This document shows, piece after piece, positions 36,146 to 44,846 of a DNA stretch of 64,000 nucleotides. The translations under genes were made by a program, and so were the position numbers. Positions within the stretch are counted from its first letter, which is position 1. Every line of letters starts with the position of its first letter. The notes beneath the pieces are model-generated. The model was not told the origin of the DNA and made no database searches. It saw nothing but the letters and a program-made list of their open reading frames with translations. The DNA comes from Hathewaya massiliensis (GTDB taxonomy: Bacteria > Bacillota > Clostridia > Clostridiales > Clostridiaceae). The DNA lies in contig NZ_CABFVD010000001.1 in the NCBI RefSeq assembly GCF_902143515.1, positions 998,122 to 1,062,121 of the forward strand. The letters are read 5' to 3'.

Positions 36146-36198
36146 AGCACTACATTAAAGCAAACTAGATATAACTAATTTGCTTTAATGATTCCTCC
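36146..36198 (-). promoter_or_regulatory. SD-hairpin-start arrangement of lonC
   Basis: On the minus strand GGGAGG (core 36194-36198) is followed three bases later by CATTAAAGCAAA, a 14-base loop and TTTGCTTTAATG, a perfect 12-bp stem. Seven bases later comes the TTG start. Folding out the stem-loop leaves 10 bases between SD and start, close to a normal spacing. No other ribosome site is visible. Confidence 0.65.
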
Positions 36199-36212
36199 CT
36201 TCGGTAATTAAA

Positions 36213-36656
36213 TTACTCGCTCAGAACTATAACTTTCATTTTAGTTGAAACTTCTGCATAAAGTTTTACTTCAATTTCGTAAGTTCCTGCTAATTTAATA
36301 GTTTCCATTACTATTTTTTTCTTATCTATATCTAAATTAAATTTCTTCTTTAAATGTTCTGCTATATCTTTATTTGTTATAGCTCCAAATAGTTTTCCAT
36401 TCTCTCCTGAATTAGCCTTAATTACTACCTCTTTATTCTTTAAACTTTCTGCTTGTTTTTGTGCTTCTTCAATTTCAGCTAACTTCTTCTTTCTCTCTAT
36501 TTCGTGTTTCTTGTTTAGTATATTTATATTTGTGTTGGTAGCTTCTTCTGCAAGATTTCTTGGGAACAGATAGTTTCTCGCATAACCATCTGATACATTT
36601 ACAACTTGCCCTTTCTTTCCTTGCCCTTTAACATCTTTTAATAATATAACTTTCAT
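36213..36656 (-). CDS. rplI: 50S ribosomal protein L9
   Basis: The 147-aa protein begins [16 protein letters not shown] and has the L9 signature with [10 protein letters not shown], the long central helix (about 45-75) and the C-terminal domain. It binds 23S rRNA. The start is the ATG at 36656, with the GGAAGGTG site; a GTG nine bases upstream is part of that site. It begins one base after gdpP. Confidence 0.96.
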   Translation of the reverse strand: MKVILLKDVKGQGKKGQVVNVSDGYARNYLFPRNLAEEATNTNINILNKKHEIERKKKLAEIEEAQKQAESLKNKEVVIKANSGENGKLFGAITNKDIAEHLKKKFNLDIDKKKIVMETIKLAGTYEIEVKLYAEVSTKMKVIVLSE

Positions 36657-36657
36657 A

Positions 36658-38646
36658 TTATTCACCTTCCCTTAAATATTTGTCTACTGCTTCTTTAAGC
36701 ATGTTTACAGCATCATTCATTGTGGTTTTAGCAAGTTTTGCACCAGCCATGGTCATATGTCCACCGCCGCCCAAGGATTCTAAAATAACTTGAACATTTA
36801 TATCTTCAAGGGAACGCCCACTTATATAAATACTCTCTTCTATTTTAACAAAAACAAAGGATGCGTGAACACCTGTAATATTTAGAAGTTCATCTGCAAC
36901 TTGGGCTGCTATAACATTGTCTTCCAAGTCTTCTGGACATACGGCAATAGCTATGCTATTAAAAACCTCTGCTGACTTTATTATATCAGCTTTTTTAATA
37001 AAATCTTCTAAATCTTCCTTAAACATTTTTTTAACTGATAAAGTATCAGCACCTAATCTTCTTAAAACTGCAGCTGCTTCAAAGGTTCTAGCCCCAGTTT
37101 TAAAATAAAAATTCTTAGTATCTACATATATTCCTGAAAGCATGGTCATTGCTTCTAACTTATTAAGTTCTGGCTTATCAACTAAATATGGTAACATTTC
37201 AGTGACCATTTCTGATGTGGATGAAGCATATGTCTCTATATAACTTAGAAGGGTATTTTTTATATAATCAGGAGCTTTTCTATGATGGTCTATTATTACT
37301 ACTCTATCTATCTTATTTACAACTTCTAAACTCTCTACGTGTCCTTCATTATGAACATCTACTATAATTAAAAGACTTTTATTAGTTACCTTATTTAAAC
37401 AAGCTTCACTACTTATAATACCATTTTTATATTTCTCATCCTTTGAAAGCTCCTCCATAATATCCTTTATACTTGGATTAACATTTTCCATTACTATATA
37501 GGATTCTTTACCTATTTTTTTTATAGTGCTATATAATCCAACTGCAGCTCCTAAACAATCTATATCTGCTTTTTTATGTCCCATTATGAATACTGTACTG
37601 CTTTCATTTATTAAATCTACTAGAGCTTGTGCTATGACTCTTGCTTTAACTTTTGTTCTTTTTTCTATTTCTTTTGATCTTCCACCATAAAAGTCTAGAT
37701 TATCCTTAGTTTTAACAACTACTTGATCTCCCCCTCTACCTAGAGCTAACTCTTTAGCAGATTCTGCATATTTATAGTTTTGTTGTGGGGTAGTGCCACC
37801 CCTACCTACACCTACACTTAAAGTAACTGCAAGTTTATTCTCATAATTTATTTCCCTTATGGTATCTAATATATCAAATCTTTTGCTCATTTCTTTTTCT
37901 ATGAGTTTATCTTGTACTGCCAAAATATACTTGCTTACAGTATATTTTTTTATCATAGCATTTAAATCCTGAGCGTAACTGTTCAATGTTCTCTCTATAT
38001 CTGCAGCTAGGAGTGGAGATTTATCTCCAGGTGCGGATTTTAAAACATCGTTTAAATTATCCACTTCTATTAACATAATACTGTATTTATTTTCTTCTAT
38101 GGCTTCATATAAATTGTGTTTTTCTGTAACATCATAAAAATAAAATAAGGTAATAGAATCTTCATATTTTTTATCGCTATCTGCGTATACAACTGTAGAG
38201 AAAACATCAAAATATTTATTTCCTATTTTAATATCAGGAAAATTAATTTTTCTACCCTCCATTACGAATCTTGCATTTAATTCTTTATTTAAATTTTTTA
38301 TATTATTTCCCAGGATATTTTTTTCTTCTATTATATCTGATAAATTTTTGTTATACCACATTATGGCACCTTCATAGTTTACCATAGCTAGAGGAAAAGG
38401 CAAGTTAACAAATGTACTACTATTTGCTACATCCATTTTCTTTGAAAAATTTTCTACAAATATATTCCAATGATTCTCCCTTTGTTTAAAGCCTTTATAA
38501 CTATATATTACAAGAAATAAGTAACATATTATAAAGACTATGGCTTCTTCCTTGTGTCCATAGTAAAAAAGAACTGCTATGAATATAGCCATAAGTATTA
38601 TATATAGCTTATTTACGGACATAAAAGCTTTTTGTTTTTTATCCAT
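36658..38646 (-). CDS. gdpP: c-di-AMP phosphodiesterase GdpP
   Basis: The 662-aa membrane protein has two N-terminal membrane segments (about 12-52), a PAS-like domain, a degenerate GGDEF domain and a DHH/DHHA1 phosphodiesterase. The latter has [22 protein letters not shown] and the final G-G-G-G-H. That order defines GdpP, which degrades cyclic di-AMP and thereby affects potassium and wall homeostasis. It lies between the yybS-like gene and rplI, spaced by 1-3 bases, so translation is coupled. Confidence 0.92.
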   Translation of the reverse strand: MDKKQKAFMSVNKLYIILMAIFIAVLFYYGHKEEAIVFIICYLFLVIYSYKGFKQRENHWNIFVENFSKKMDVANSSTFVNLPFPLAMVNYEGAIMWYNKNLSDIIEEKNILGNNIKNLNKELNARFVMEGRKINFPDIKIGNKYFDVFSTVVYADSDKKYEDSITLFYFYDVTEKHNLYEAIEENKYSIMLIEVDNLNDVLKSAPGDKSPLLAADIERTLNSYAQDLNAMIKKYTVSKYILAVQDKLIEKEMSKRFDILDTIREINYENKLAVTLSVGVGRGGTTPQQNYKYAESAKELALGRGGDQVVVKTKDNLDFYGGRSKEIEKRTKVKARVIAQALVDLINESSTVFIMGHKKADIDCLGAAVGLYSTIKKIGKESYIVMENVNPSIKDIMEELSKDEKYKNGIISSEACLNKVTNKSLLIIVDVHNEGHVESLEVVNKIDRVVIIDHHRKAPDYIKNTLLSYIETYASSTSEMVTEMLPYLVDKPELNKLEAMTMLSGIYVDTKNFYFKTGARTFEAAAVLRRLGADTLSVKKMFKEDLEDFIKKADIIKSAEVFNSIAIAVCPEDLEDNVIAAQVADELLNITGVHASFVFVKIEESIYISGRSLEDINVQVILESLGGGGHMTMAGAKLAKTTMNDAVNMLKEAVDKYLREGE

Positions 38647-38648
38647 TT

Positions 38649-39644
38649 TTAAGCCCCCATTTTCTTTTTTCTAATACTATAAGGGTCTAAACCTCTGAAA
38701 TTAAATATCATTTCTATAAAACCTATATAAAATAGACCTTCCTGTAATCTTAATAAAAATATAATTATAAAGAAGAAGAATACAAGCTTTCTTGATTTTT
38801 TACCTTTTTCTCTTAAAACATAAGTCAATGTAGCCATACCATTTATAATTAAAATTACTTGTAATATACTAATAAAAGATATCTCCAAATAACCTCCAAA
38901 TCCAAATCCTTTTGAATCTAATATAACACCTATACATGTAAGTGCAATCAAAAAAGCACCTACTAGATTTGTAACATAAAACCTACTAAACCCAACTTGC
39001 TTAGGACCTTTTACCTTAGCATTTTTAAGAAGTATTTGAATTATAAAATAATTTATAGTTATAAATCCTAAGATATAAAAAGTCATCATCGCAGGAATTA
39101 TTCCTAAAATTAATTTTACACTGATTAACTCTTTAAGCATTTTTAACATTTCTATATTTGTTTCACTCATACCTAAATTTTTATAGGTTAAAATCCCTTG
39201 ATCCACTCTTCCTTTTAATATATTAACCACATTTTCTAAATTTTTAACTATATCTACATTTTTAAGTTTTAAATAAATTAATATATTTAGTATTACACAA
39301 ATTACGGCAATCAAAGTAACCATATTAACTGTATTTATACTATTCTTTTCTTTCTTAATACAGTACCCAAAAATTATTCCTACCGTAGCAGTTAGAAGTA
39401 TAGATGACATCATATTAAATGGTCCAAATAAAATATAATTTATAATACTCGTAAAAAATAAAAACCATAAAGAATTTTTAAATTCAAATTTAAGATAAAA
39501 TAAGGTAATTGGGATTGGTAATACAAGTATACCTGTTAAGTTAGCATCTGCTCCATTTCCTGATATAATCATAACTAAAATCGCTAAAAACAATATTAAA
39601 AAAGTTTCTATATTCCCAGTGTTTTTCCATAAATTTTTAACCAT
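38649..39644 (-). CDS. DUF2232 (YybS-like) membrane protein
   Basis: The 331-aa protein has about eight hydrophobic segments and no catalytic motif I can name. Length, topology and position directly before gdpP and rplI match the YybS/DUF2232 family, whose role is not known. Its start overlaps the end of the MazG-like gene by eight bases and has GGAGG. Located in the cytoplasmic membrane. Confidence 0.82.
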   Translation of the reverse strand: MVKNLWKNTGNIETFLILFLAILVMIISGNGADANLTGILVLPIPITLFYLKFEFKNSLWFLFFTSIINYILFGPFNMMSSILLTATVGIIFGYCIKKEKNSINTVNMVTLIAVICVILNILIYLKLKNVDIVKNLENVVNILKGRVDQGILTYKNLGMSETNIEMLKMLKELISVKLILGIIPAMMTFYILGFITINYFIIQILLKNAKVKGPKQVGFSRFYVTNLVGAFLIALTCIGVILDSKGFGFGGYLEISFISILQVILIINGMATLTYVLREKGKKSRKLVFFFFIIIFLLRLQEGLFYIGFIEMIFNFRGLDPYSIRKKKMGA

Positions 39645-39972
39645 TTTTTCCTCCGTATTCTCTTTCTTTTAAATGAGTATAGAGTTTACTTAAGTCCTTA
39701 TTATCTTTTTCTACTTCATCTCCTTCTATTATACCCGTTTTTAATTTCTTTTTCATGCATTCATCTAAAGCTAAATGTGAATAACCTAATCTACTAGCTA
39801 ATATATAAAGTATTATTATGGCACCAGATATACAGTTCAATATAGCATCTTGTGCTACATTGCTGCCCTTACACAAAACCTTAAACAAATCGCCTATAAT
39901 ACAGATTAATTCAGCCTTTAACTTTTCTATAATATTAATATTAGCCATTATATTAAAATCTTCCCTCTTCAC
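39637..39972 (-). CDS. MazG-like family protein
   Basis: The 111-aa product is helical, with I-E-K-L-K-A-E-L-I-C-I-I-G-D-L-F-K-V-L and a middle helix ending R-L-G-Y-S-H-L-A-L-D-E-C. It resembles the small MazG-like proteins found in front of the yybS-gdpP-rplI genes in clostridia. The E-E-x-x-D catalytic motifs of true MazG pyrophosphatases are not clear, so activity is doubtful. The start is a GTG with GGGG eight bases upstream; an ATG at 39948 is an alternative. First gene of this operon. Confidence 0.6.
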   Translation of the reverse strand: MKREDFNIMANINIIEKLKAELICIIGDLFKVLCKGSNVAQDAILNCISGAIIILYILASRLGYSHLALDECMKKKLKTGIIEGDEVEKDNKDLSKLYTHLKEREYGGKNG

Positions 39973-40193
39973 CTTTTCATCCCCTTTTTAATATTAATAA
40001 TCCCTTATTTAATTATAAGCCGAAATTAACTTTATAACTATATTTTATTGGGTTTTACTTAGATATGCAAGACAACTTTGAATATTATTCCAAATTTATT
40101 ATTAATTATGTTATTTTATGCCAATAACTAAAGTAACATCTTAAGTCTAGTCTGTGAATCTGCAACTATCTTTATATTATTTTAGTATATAAA

Positions 40194-40217
40194 TAAAGCA
40201 GCACCTTAAGGTGCTGC
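40194..40217 (-). terminator. terminator of the rpsF-ssb-rpsR operon
   Basis: GCAGCACCTT and AAGGTGCTGC form a perfect 20-base palindrome followed on the minus strand by TTTATTTA, 15 bases after the rpsR stop. Confidence 0.8.
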
Positions 40218-40231
40218 CGTATATTATGGTC

Positions 40232-40471
40232 TTATTCCATTGTGAATGGTAATAAAGCAATATTTCTTGATTTCTTTATTGCTAAAGTTAACATTCTTTG
40301 GTGTTTTGCACAGTTTCCAGAAATTCTTCTTGGAAGAATCTTTCCTCTTTCTGTTATGTACTTCTTAAGTACGTTTATGTCTTTATAATCTATATACTGA
40401 GCTTTATCTATACAAAAAGCACAAACTTTTTTTCTTTTTCTTCTTCCGCCTTGTCTTCTTTGCCCAACCAT
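40232..40471 (-). CDS. rpsR: 30S ribosomal protein S18
   Basis: The 79-aa basic protein has the S18 core (C-A-F-C ... [26 protein letters not shown]). S18 pairs with S6 in the small subunit platform. Cysteine pair C-A-F-C and a further histidine suggest a zinc-binding-type S18. Third gene of the rpsF-ssb-rpsR operon, with a GGAGG site. Confidence 0.97.
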   Translation of the reverse strand: MVGQRRQGGRRKRKKVCAFCIDKAQYIDYKDINVLKKYITERGKILPRRISGNCAKHQRMLTLAIKKSRNIALLPFTME

Positions 40472-40496
40472 TTTCTTCCCTCCTTACTTAACCATA

Positions 40497-40955
40497 TTAA
40501 AATGGTATGTCTTCATCATCTATAGGGGTAACATCATTTCCGTAATCTGGTTCTTCATGATTTCCAAAACTTGAATTATTGGAGTTTCCATAATTATTGT
40601 TGTTTTCAAAATCATAAGATCTATCACTTTCAGCTGACTGTTTATTTCCTAAAAACTCAACTTCTTCAGCAATTACCTCGGTAACATATCTTCTTGTTCC
40701 GTCTTTCGCTTCGTAGCTTCTTGTTTCTATTCTTCCGCTAATACCGATTTGTCTACCTTTACTCATGTAATTAGCAGTTACCTCAGCCATTCTACCCCAC
40801 ACTACTACAGGAATAAAATCCGCATCAGGTTGACCTTCTTTTTTAAACCTTCTATTTACCGCTATAGTAAAGGTGGTAACGGCCGTTCCAGTTCCTGGTG
40901 TAAACTTTAACTCAGGATCTTTTGTGAGTCTTCCGACCAATGTTACTTTATTCAA
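40497..40955 (-). CDS. ssb: single-stranded DNA-binding protein
   Basis: The 152-aa protein begins N-K-V-T-L-V-G-R-L-T-K-D-P-E-L, the start of the SSB OB-fold (residues 1-105). A Gly/Asn/Ser-rich linker and the acidic tip D-D-E-D-I-P-F, which recruits partner proteins, complete it. It coats ssDNA in replication and repair. The start is a TTG, chosen because AGGTGG lies eight bases before it and the family begins exactly there. Confidence 0.95.
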   Translation of the reverse strand: MNKVTLVGRLTKDPELKFTPGTGTAVTTFTIAVNRRFKKEGQPDADFIPVVVWGRMAEVTANYMSKGRQIGISGRIETRSYEAKDGTRRYVTEVIAEEVEFLGNKQSAESDRSYDFENNNNYGNSNNSSFGNHEEPDYGNDVTPIDDEDIPF

Positions 40956-40988
40956 ATAAAACACCACCTAAATATATTTCTACTACTC

Positions 40989-41276
40989 TTAGTCTTCTTT
41001 TTTAACTATCATATCTCTTATAACAGCATCAGAAATCTTTAAGTTTCTTGTTAACTCTTTTGGTAATTCAGGATTTGATTTAAAATTAATTAATACATAA
41101 TGTCCTTCAGTTACCTTTTCTATTGGATAAGCTAATTTTCTCTTACCCCATAAGTCAACATTCTCGATTTCTCCACCATTAGTTTCAATTATACCCTTGA
41201 ACTTTTCTACAGCAGCTTTAACAGCTTCTTCGTCTAATGATGGCTTTAATATGAACATTACTTCATATGCTCTCAT
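40989..41276 (-). CDS. rpsF: 30S ribosomal protein S6
   Basis: The 95-aa protein begins M-R-A-Y-E-V-M-F-I-L-K-P and contains the S6 motif W-G-K-R-K-L-A-Y-P-I. It binds S18 on the 30S platform. A longer frame upstream lies in the leader; I chose 41276 because of the GGGAGGAGGTG ribosome site and the family start. First gene of the operon. Confidence 0.96.
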   Translation of the reverse strand: MRAYEVMFILKPSLDEEAVKAAVEKFKGIIETNGGEIENVDLWGKRKLAYPIEKVTEGHYVLINFKSNPELPKELTRNLKISDAVIRDMIVKKED

Positions 41277-41340
41277 TACTTTCACCTCCTCCCTTCGGAC
41301 TAACGGCTGTATTAAAAAATTAATACAGCAGGGAAATCCA
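41277..41340 (-). promoter_or_regulatory. probable S6:S18 autoregulatory leader of rpsF
   Basis: The leader folds as CTGTATTAA/TTAATACAG followed by CCGTTAGTCCGAAGGG. Conserved rpsF leaders that bind the S6:S18 complex also place a CCG-containing element next to such a stem. Binding would repress the operon. The match is by eye only. Confidence 0.5.
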
Positions 41341-41381
41341 CTTATTAAGTTTATCACTGAATAATTGAAAAATCAAGCTTT

Positions 41382-41567
41382 TTATTTATCCTCTATAACC
41401 TTTTTTACCCTTTTTTCAAAATCACTTCTAGATAACATAATTATTCTCTTACATTCTGTGCATTTAATCTTCATATCTGCACCAACTCTTATAACTTCCC
41501 AAATGTCAGTACCGCAAGGGTGTTTTTTCTTAGTTTGAATTTTATCACCAACATTAACATCCTTCAT
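41382..41567 (-). CDS. DUF951 family protein
   Basis: The 61-aa product begins M-K-D-V-N-V-G-D-K-I and has K-K-K-H-P-C-G-T-D-I-W and C-T-E-C-K-R-I-I-M-L, the cysteine pattern of DUF951. This small Firmicutes family has unknown function and commonly sits beside rpsF or parB genes. It probably binds a metal. Start chosen by the GAGGTG site. It precedes rpsF on the same strand. Confidence 0.85.
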   Translation of the reverse strand: MKDVNVGDKIQTKKKHPCGTDIWEVIRVGADMKIKCTECKRIIMLSRSDFEKRVKKVIEDK

Positions 41568-41656
41568 ACTATTCACCTCATATAATATAGTCATAATCTA
41601 TATAACTTAATATAGTAATTTAAATTATACTACATTTTTCTTTTCATTATAAGAGA

Positions 41657-41695
41657 AAACTGCTATCAAGTATTAATTTACATAGATAGCAGTTT
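41657..41695. terminator. terminator between DUF3343 and DUF951 genes
   Basis: AAACTGCTATC and GATAGCAGTTT form a perfect 11-bp stem with a 17-base loop. It lies just beyond the stop of the DUF3343 gene and so ends the yedF transcript on the minus strand. Confidence 0.7.
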
Positions 41696-41733
41696 CAATT
41701 TTATTCATTTAACTTTTACCTTCTCTAATTATA

Positions 41734-41976
41734 TTAATTGATCTTTATATATTCAGATCCATTTTCCTCATAGATAGAATCAAATTCTATTTCACCCTCT
41801 AAGCCCTTAAAAGCTTCTAAATACTGTTCTTCAAACTTTAAACTAATGCCACAACTCTTTGTTATAAAAGTTGGAGTAGGTATTACAATCACCTTTAAGC
41901 CCTTAGATTTAGTTGCTGACTCTGCTTTTATAGCCGTATGAGTATTCTTAAATGTAACTACATATTTTTTTGACAT
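41734..41976 (-). CDS. DUF3343 domain protein
   Basis: The 80-aa product starts M-S-K-K-Y-V-V-T-F-K-N-T-H-T-A and has P-T-P-T-F-I-T-K-S-C-G-I-S-L-K-F, the pattern of DUF3343 (also called putative Se/S carrier-like proteins). Members are linked by genome context to selenium metabolism. It follows yedF by 15 bases with an AGGTGG site. The single cysteine in S-C-G-I-S may carry sulfur or selenium, an inference. Confidence 0.82.
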   Translation of the reverse strand: MSKKYVVTFKNTHTAIKAESATKSKGLKVIVIPTPTFITKSCGISLKFEEQYLEAFKGLEGEIEFDSIYEENGSEYIKIN

Positions 41977-41991
41977 TGTATAAACCACCTA

Positions 41992-42573
41992 TTAAAGATT
42001 TACTATTTTATCTGATGTATTCATTGTCTCTACAATTGAATACATATTGCTTATTTCACCTATTTGTAACTTTTCTTTTATTTCATAGAAGTCAAGGCAA
42101 GTTCCACAAACTTGAATATTAACTCCTCTTTCTTTTAGTTTGTTTAAGCTATCTAAAACTTCTGACCCTTCAACGGTTAATTTAACTCCAGAGTTAAAGA
42201 ATAACATATCAGTTGGTATTACAGATGCCTCAGATAATGCAAAAATGTAACTCTTAATTAAAATTGTACCTAACTTTTCATCACCATTGCCTAATTTATC
42301 TTGACCTATTGCTATAGTGAATTTCTTATTTTCTTCTTCAAAGTTACAAGAACACCCTTCAGTTTTACCTATTTCGACATAAAATAACCCTTCTTTTTCT
42401 TCAGCACTTCCTTGAAAATTATTAGAAGAAGCATATTTTAATAAGTTGTTTTTTGCAACTTCATTATCAACTATAATTGTAGCTTCCCCTTCTTCTATAG
42501 AATCAAAATATTTTTTAGTATTAACTACTGGTAATGGACAATTTAAACCCCTACAATCTATTTCTTTTTTCAT
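41992..42573 (-). CDS. yedF: sulfurtransferase-like selenium metabolism protein YedF
   Basis: The 193-aa protein has an N-terminal TusA-like domain with C-R-G-L-N-C-P-L-P (about residues 6-14), a C-S-C motif in the middle, and a C-terminal DsrE-like domain with G-T-C-L-D-F-Y. This two-domain plan is that of YedF, a partner of selenium use in bacteria. The ATG has no adjacent ribosome site. AAAGGGGTG lies 42 bases upstream, across a perfect 9-bp stem-loop. DUF3343 follows, and a cysteine-desulfurase-like gene diverges from it. Confidence 0.88.
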   Translation of the reverse strand: MKKEIDCRGLNCPLPVVNTKKYFDSIEEGEATIIVDNEVAKNNLLKYASSNNFQGSAEEKEGLFYVEIGKTEGCSCNFEEENKKFTIAIGQDKLGNGDEKLGTILIKSYIFALSEASVIPTDMLFFNSGVKLTVEGSEVLDSLNKLKERGVNIQVCGTCLDFYEIKEKLQIGEISNMYSIVETMNTSDKIVNL

Positions 42574-42622
42574 AATAGCACCGTTTTCACTAAAAACTTA
42601 TGAAAACGGAATTCACCCCTTT
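42574..42622 (-). promoter_or_regulatory. SD-hairpin-start arrangement of yedF
   Basis: Minus strand: AAAGGGGTGAATT, then CCGTTTTCA, an 11-base loop and TGAAAACGG (perfect 9-bp stem, 42581-42609), then seven bases to the ATG. Looping out the stem leaves about 11-13 bases between SD and ATG. The repeat fills the gap almost exactly. Confidence 0.65.
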
Positions 42623-42847
42623 CTTATGGTTTATATAGTAATCTAGTTTTATCTTTATATTTAAGTTATAATAATCTATGGAAATATGTAAATCATATAT
42701 AGTTATTATAACAAAACATATATATCTCATATAGTAATTTTACAAAGAAAGTTACTATTCATCACACTTATTTGTTTTTTCTATAGATTCATATAAACCT
42801 ATTAATTATATGTATACTTATTTATTATTTTATAAGGATGTGATTAC

Positions 42848-44002
42848 ATGAAATTATACCTTGATAATGCTGCTACTACCTTCCCAAAGCCTCCTGAAGT
42901 TATAAGTGCCGTTTCAAACTTTATGACTTTTTTAGGAGCTAACCCAGGACGTGGCAGTTCAATGTCCTCATTTAAAGGTGGACAGTTAGTTTTTCAGTGT
43001 AGGGAAGAATTGATGAAATTCTTTAATTTCCACAAACAAGAAAACGTAATTTTTACTCAAAATATAACATCTTCGTTAAATATCTTGATTAAAGGCTTTG
43101 TTAAAAAGGGTTATCACGTAATAACCTCATCTATGGATCATAATGCTACTCTTCGTCCTCTTCATGCCCTAAAAGATAATGGTACCATAGACCTTACAGT
43201 GATTAAATGTTCAAAAGAAGGCTTATTAGATGTTGAGGACTTTAGAAATTCACTAAAAGAAAATACTAAGCTAGTTGTTTTATCTCATGCTTCTAATATT
43301 GTAGGAACAATTCAACCCCTAGAAGAAATAGGTGCTATATGTAAGGAAAAAGGGATATTTTTTATAATTGATTCTGCTCAGACTGCTGGAGTACTTCACT
43401 TAGACTTTAATAAGTTAAACTGCAATGCTTTAGCCTTTACAGGCCATAAAAGTTTATTAGGCCCTCAAGGCATTGGAGGATTTTTAATTGATGATAAGCT
43501 TAATTTAGAAATTTCCACGATAATTGAAGGGGGAACTGGAAGCCTATCTTCAAGTGTTATTCAACCAGATTTTCTTCCTGATAAATTTGAAAGTGGAACC
43601 TTAAACACTCCAGGAATAGCTGGACTTTTAGCTGGTATAAACTTTATAAATAAGGAAGGTTTAGATACTATAAAAACTCATGAAGAAGAACTTACAAAGG
43701 AATTTATGGATGCCATGTTTAACATGGATTCCGTAGAAGTGTATGGTACTAAGACTTCTAATTTAAGAACTTCTACAATTTCCATAAACTCATCAAAAAT
43801 TGATAATTCTGAACTTGGTTTTTATCTAGACAATGAATTTGGTATAAGCACTAGAACTGGACTCCATTGTGCACCACTTGCCCATGAAACTATAGGTTCA
43901 TATCCTAAGGGAACCATAAGATTTAGCTTCGGATACTTTAATGATTCTAAAGATGTTAAATACACTGTAGATAGCATACATAAAGTTATTGGAAGATATT
44001 AG
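42848..44002 (+). CDS. aminotransferase class V / cysteine desulfurase-like protein
   Basis: The 384-aa PLP enzyme has L-D-N-A-A-T-T-F-P-K-P at the start, the histidine in S-M-D-H-N-A, the PLP-binding lysine in T-G-H-K-S-L-L-G-P-Q-G-I-G-G, and a mobile cysteine loop R-T-G-L-H-C-A-P. It could remove sulfur from cysteine or selenium from selenocysteine. The divergent yedF-DUF3343 pair suggests selenium delivery. It is distinct from the housekeeping IscS/NifS type. Ribosome site AAGGATGTG. Confidence 0.85.
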   Translation: MKLYLDNAATTFPKPPEVISAVSNFMTFLGANPGRGSSMSSFKGGQLVFQCREELMKFFNFHKQENVIFTQNITSSLNILIKGFVKKGYHVITSSMDHNATLRPLHALKDNGTIDLTVIKCSKEGLLDVEDFRNSLKENTKLVVLSHASNIVGTIQPLEEIGAICKEKGIFFIIDSAQTAGVLHLDFNKLNCNALAFTGHKSLLGPQGIGGFLIDDKLNLEISTIIEGGTGSLSSSVIQPDFLPDKFESGTLNTPGIAGLLAGINFINKEGLDTIKTHEEELTKEFMDAMFNMDSVEVYGTKTSNLRTSTISINSSKIDNSELGFYLDNEFGISTRTGLHCAPLAHETIGSYPKGTIRFSFGYFNDSKDVKYTVDSIHKVIGRY

Positions 44003-44061
44003 TTTCCAATGTATACCTCCCAACTATTTTGTCAATAATACTTAATAGAAGGGAGGTATTT

Positions 44062-44640
44062 ATGTTTATGAATAAGTTTACCGTTGATTCAAAGGAAAAT
44101 AATTGTATTTATAAGTTGCGAGATGAATTATGTAATTATATTAATCCTGTATTAAAAGAAAATCGTCCTGTAGTAATTGTTTGTATAGGTACTGATAGAT
44201 CTACTGGCGATAGTCTTGGTCCTCTTGTAGGAGAAAAGCTTAAATTTTTATCTAGGAAAAATATTTTTATATTTGGTAATTTAAAAGAACCTGTTCATGC
44301 CAAAAATATCAAAGATACCTTAGAAGAAATTAACTCAACTTTTAAAAATCCATATATCATAGCTATAGATGCCTGTCTTGGAAGTTTAGACAGTATAGGT
44401 CATATTGTAGTTCAAAATAAACCATTGTGTCCAGGTTCAGCTCTAAACAAAGAGCTACCTAAAATAGGTGATCTAAGTATTACAGGCATAGTTAATATTT
44501 CTGGTGCTTTTGAATTTATGGTTTTACAAAATACTAGGCTCTATACCGTAGTAGAACTTGCTGAAAAAATTTCTTCTGGTGTTTATCATTCTATTATAAA
44601 AACCCTAGGTGGTAAGAATAGCTATATTAGTACAATTTAA
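44062..44640 (+). CDS. yyaC: spore protease YyaC
   Basis: The 192-aa protein has C-I-G-T-D-R-S-T-G-D-S-L-G-P, the GPR-like fold of the YyaC/DUF1256 family, found only in spore formers and related to the germination protease. In B. subtilis it lies near parA/parB (soj-spo0J), as here. The start at 44062 has GGGAGG; the longer frame upstream lacks a site. Intergenic DNA after it holds tandem repeats and a parS site. Confidence 0.85.
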   Translation: MFMNKFTVDSKENNCIYKLRDELCNYINPVLKENRPVVIVCIGTDRSTGDSLGPLVGEKLKFLSRKNIFIFGNLKEPVHAKNIKDTLEEINSTFKNPYIIAIDACLGSLDSIGHIVVQNKPLCPGSALNKELPKIGDLSITGIVNISGAFEFMVLQNTRLYTVVELAEKISSGVYHSIIKTLGGKNSYISTI

Positions 44641-44679
44641 TGTTTTTATTTAGTGTTTTTATTTAATATTTTTATTTAG
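44641..44679. repeat. 13-base tandem repeat, three units
   Basis: TGTTTTTATTTAG is repeated three times with one or two changes per unit directly after the yyaC stop. It is low-complexity DNA before parS site 1. Confidence 0.6.
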
Positions 44680-44721
44680 TATCTTATATAAAATTTCCCC
44701 TATAAACAAAAAGTATAAAAA

Positions 44722-44737
44722 TGTTTCACGTGAAACA
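44722..44737. promoter_or_regulatory. parS site 1
   Basis: TGTTTCACGTGAAACA is identical to the consensus parS site of ParB (Spo0J) and Noc-related systems. It is the centre of a 48-base perfect palindrome (44706-44753) that can also act as a terminator hairpin between the converging genes yyaC and the YkuS-like gene. Confidence 0.93.
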
Positions 44738-44750
44738 TTTTTATACTTTT

Positions 44751-44834
44751 TGTTTTGTTAACTAATTTTGTTTTGTTAAATAACTTTCTTTGTTAAACTA
44801 ATTTTATTTGTTAACTAACTTTGTTTATTAAACG
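44751..44834. repeat. degenerate ~18-base tandem repeats beside parS
   Basis: Four to five copies of a TTTGTTAACTAA-type unit follow each other between the parS palindrome and the YkuS-like gene. No function is evident. Confidence 0.55.
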
Positions 44835-44846
44835 AGACTTTTATCT

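Noticed and set aside
44641-44834. CRISPR-like array next to parS
   Set aside because: The repeats are contiguous, short and degenerate with no spacers, and no cas genes are present in the window.
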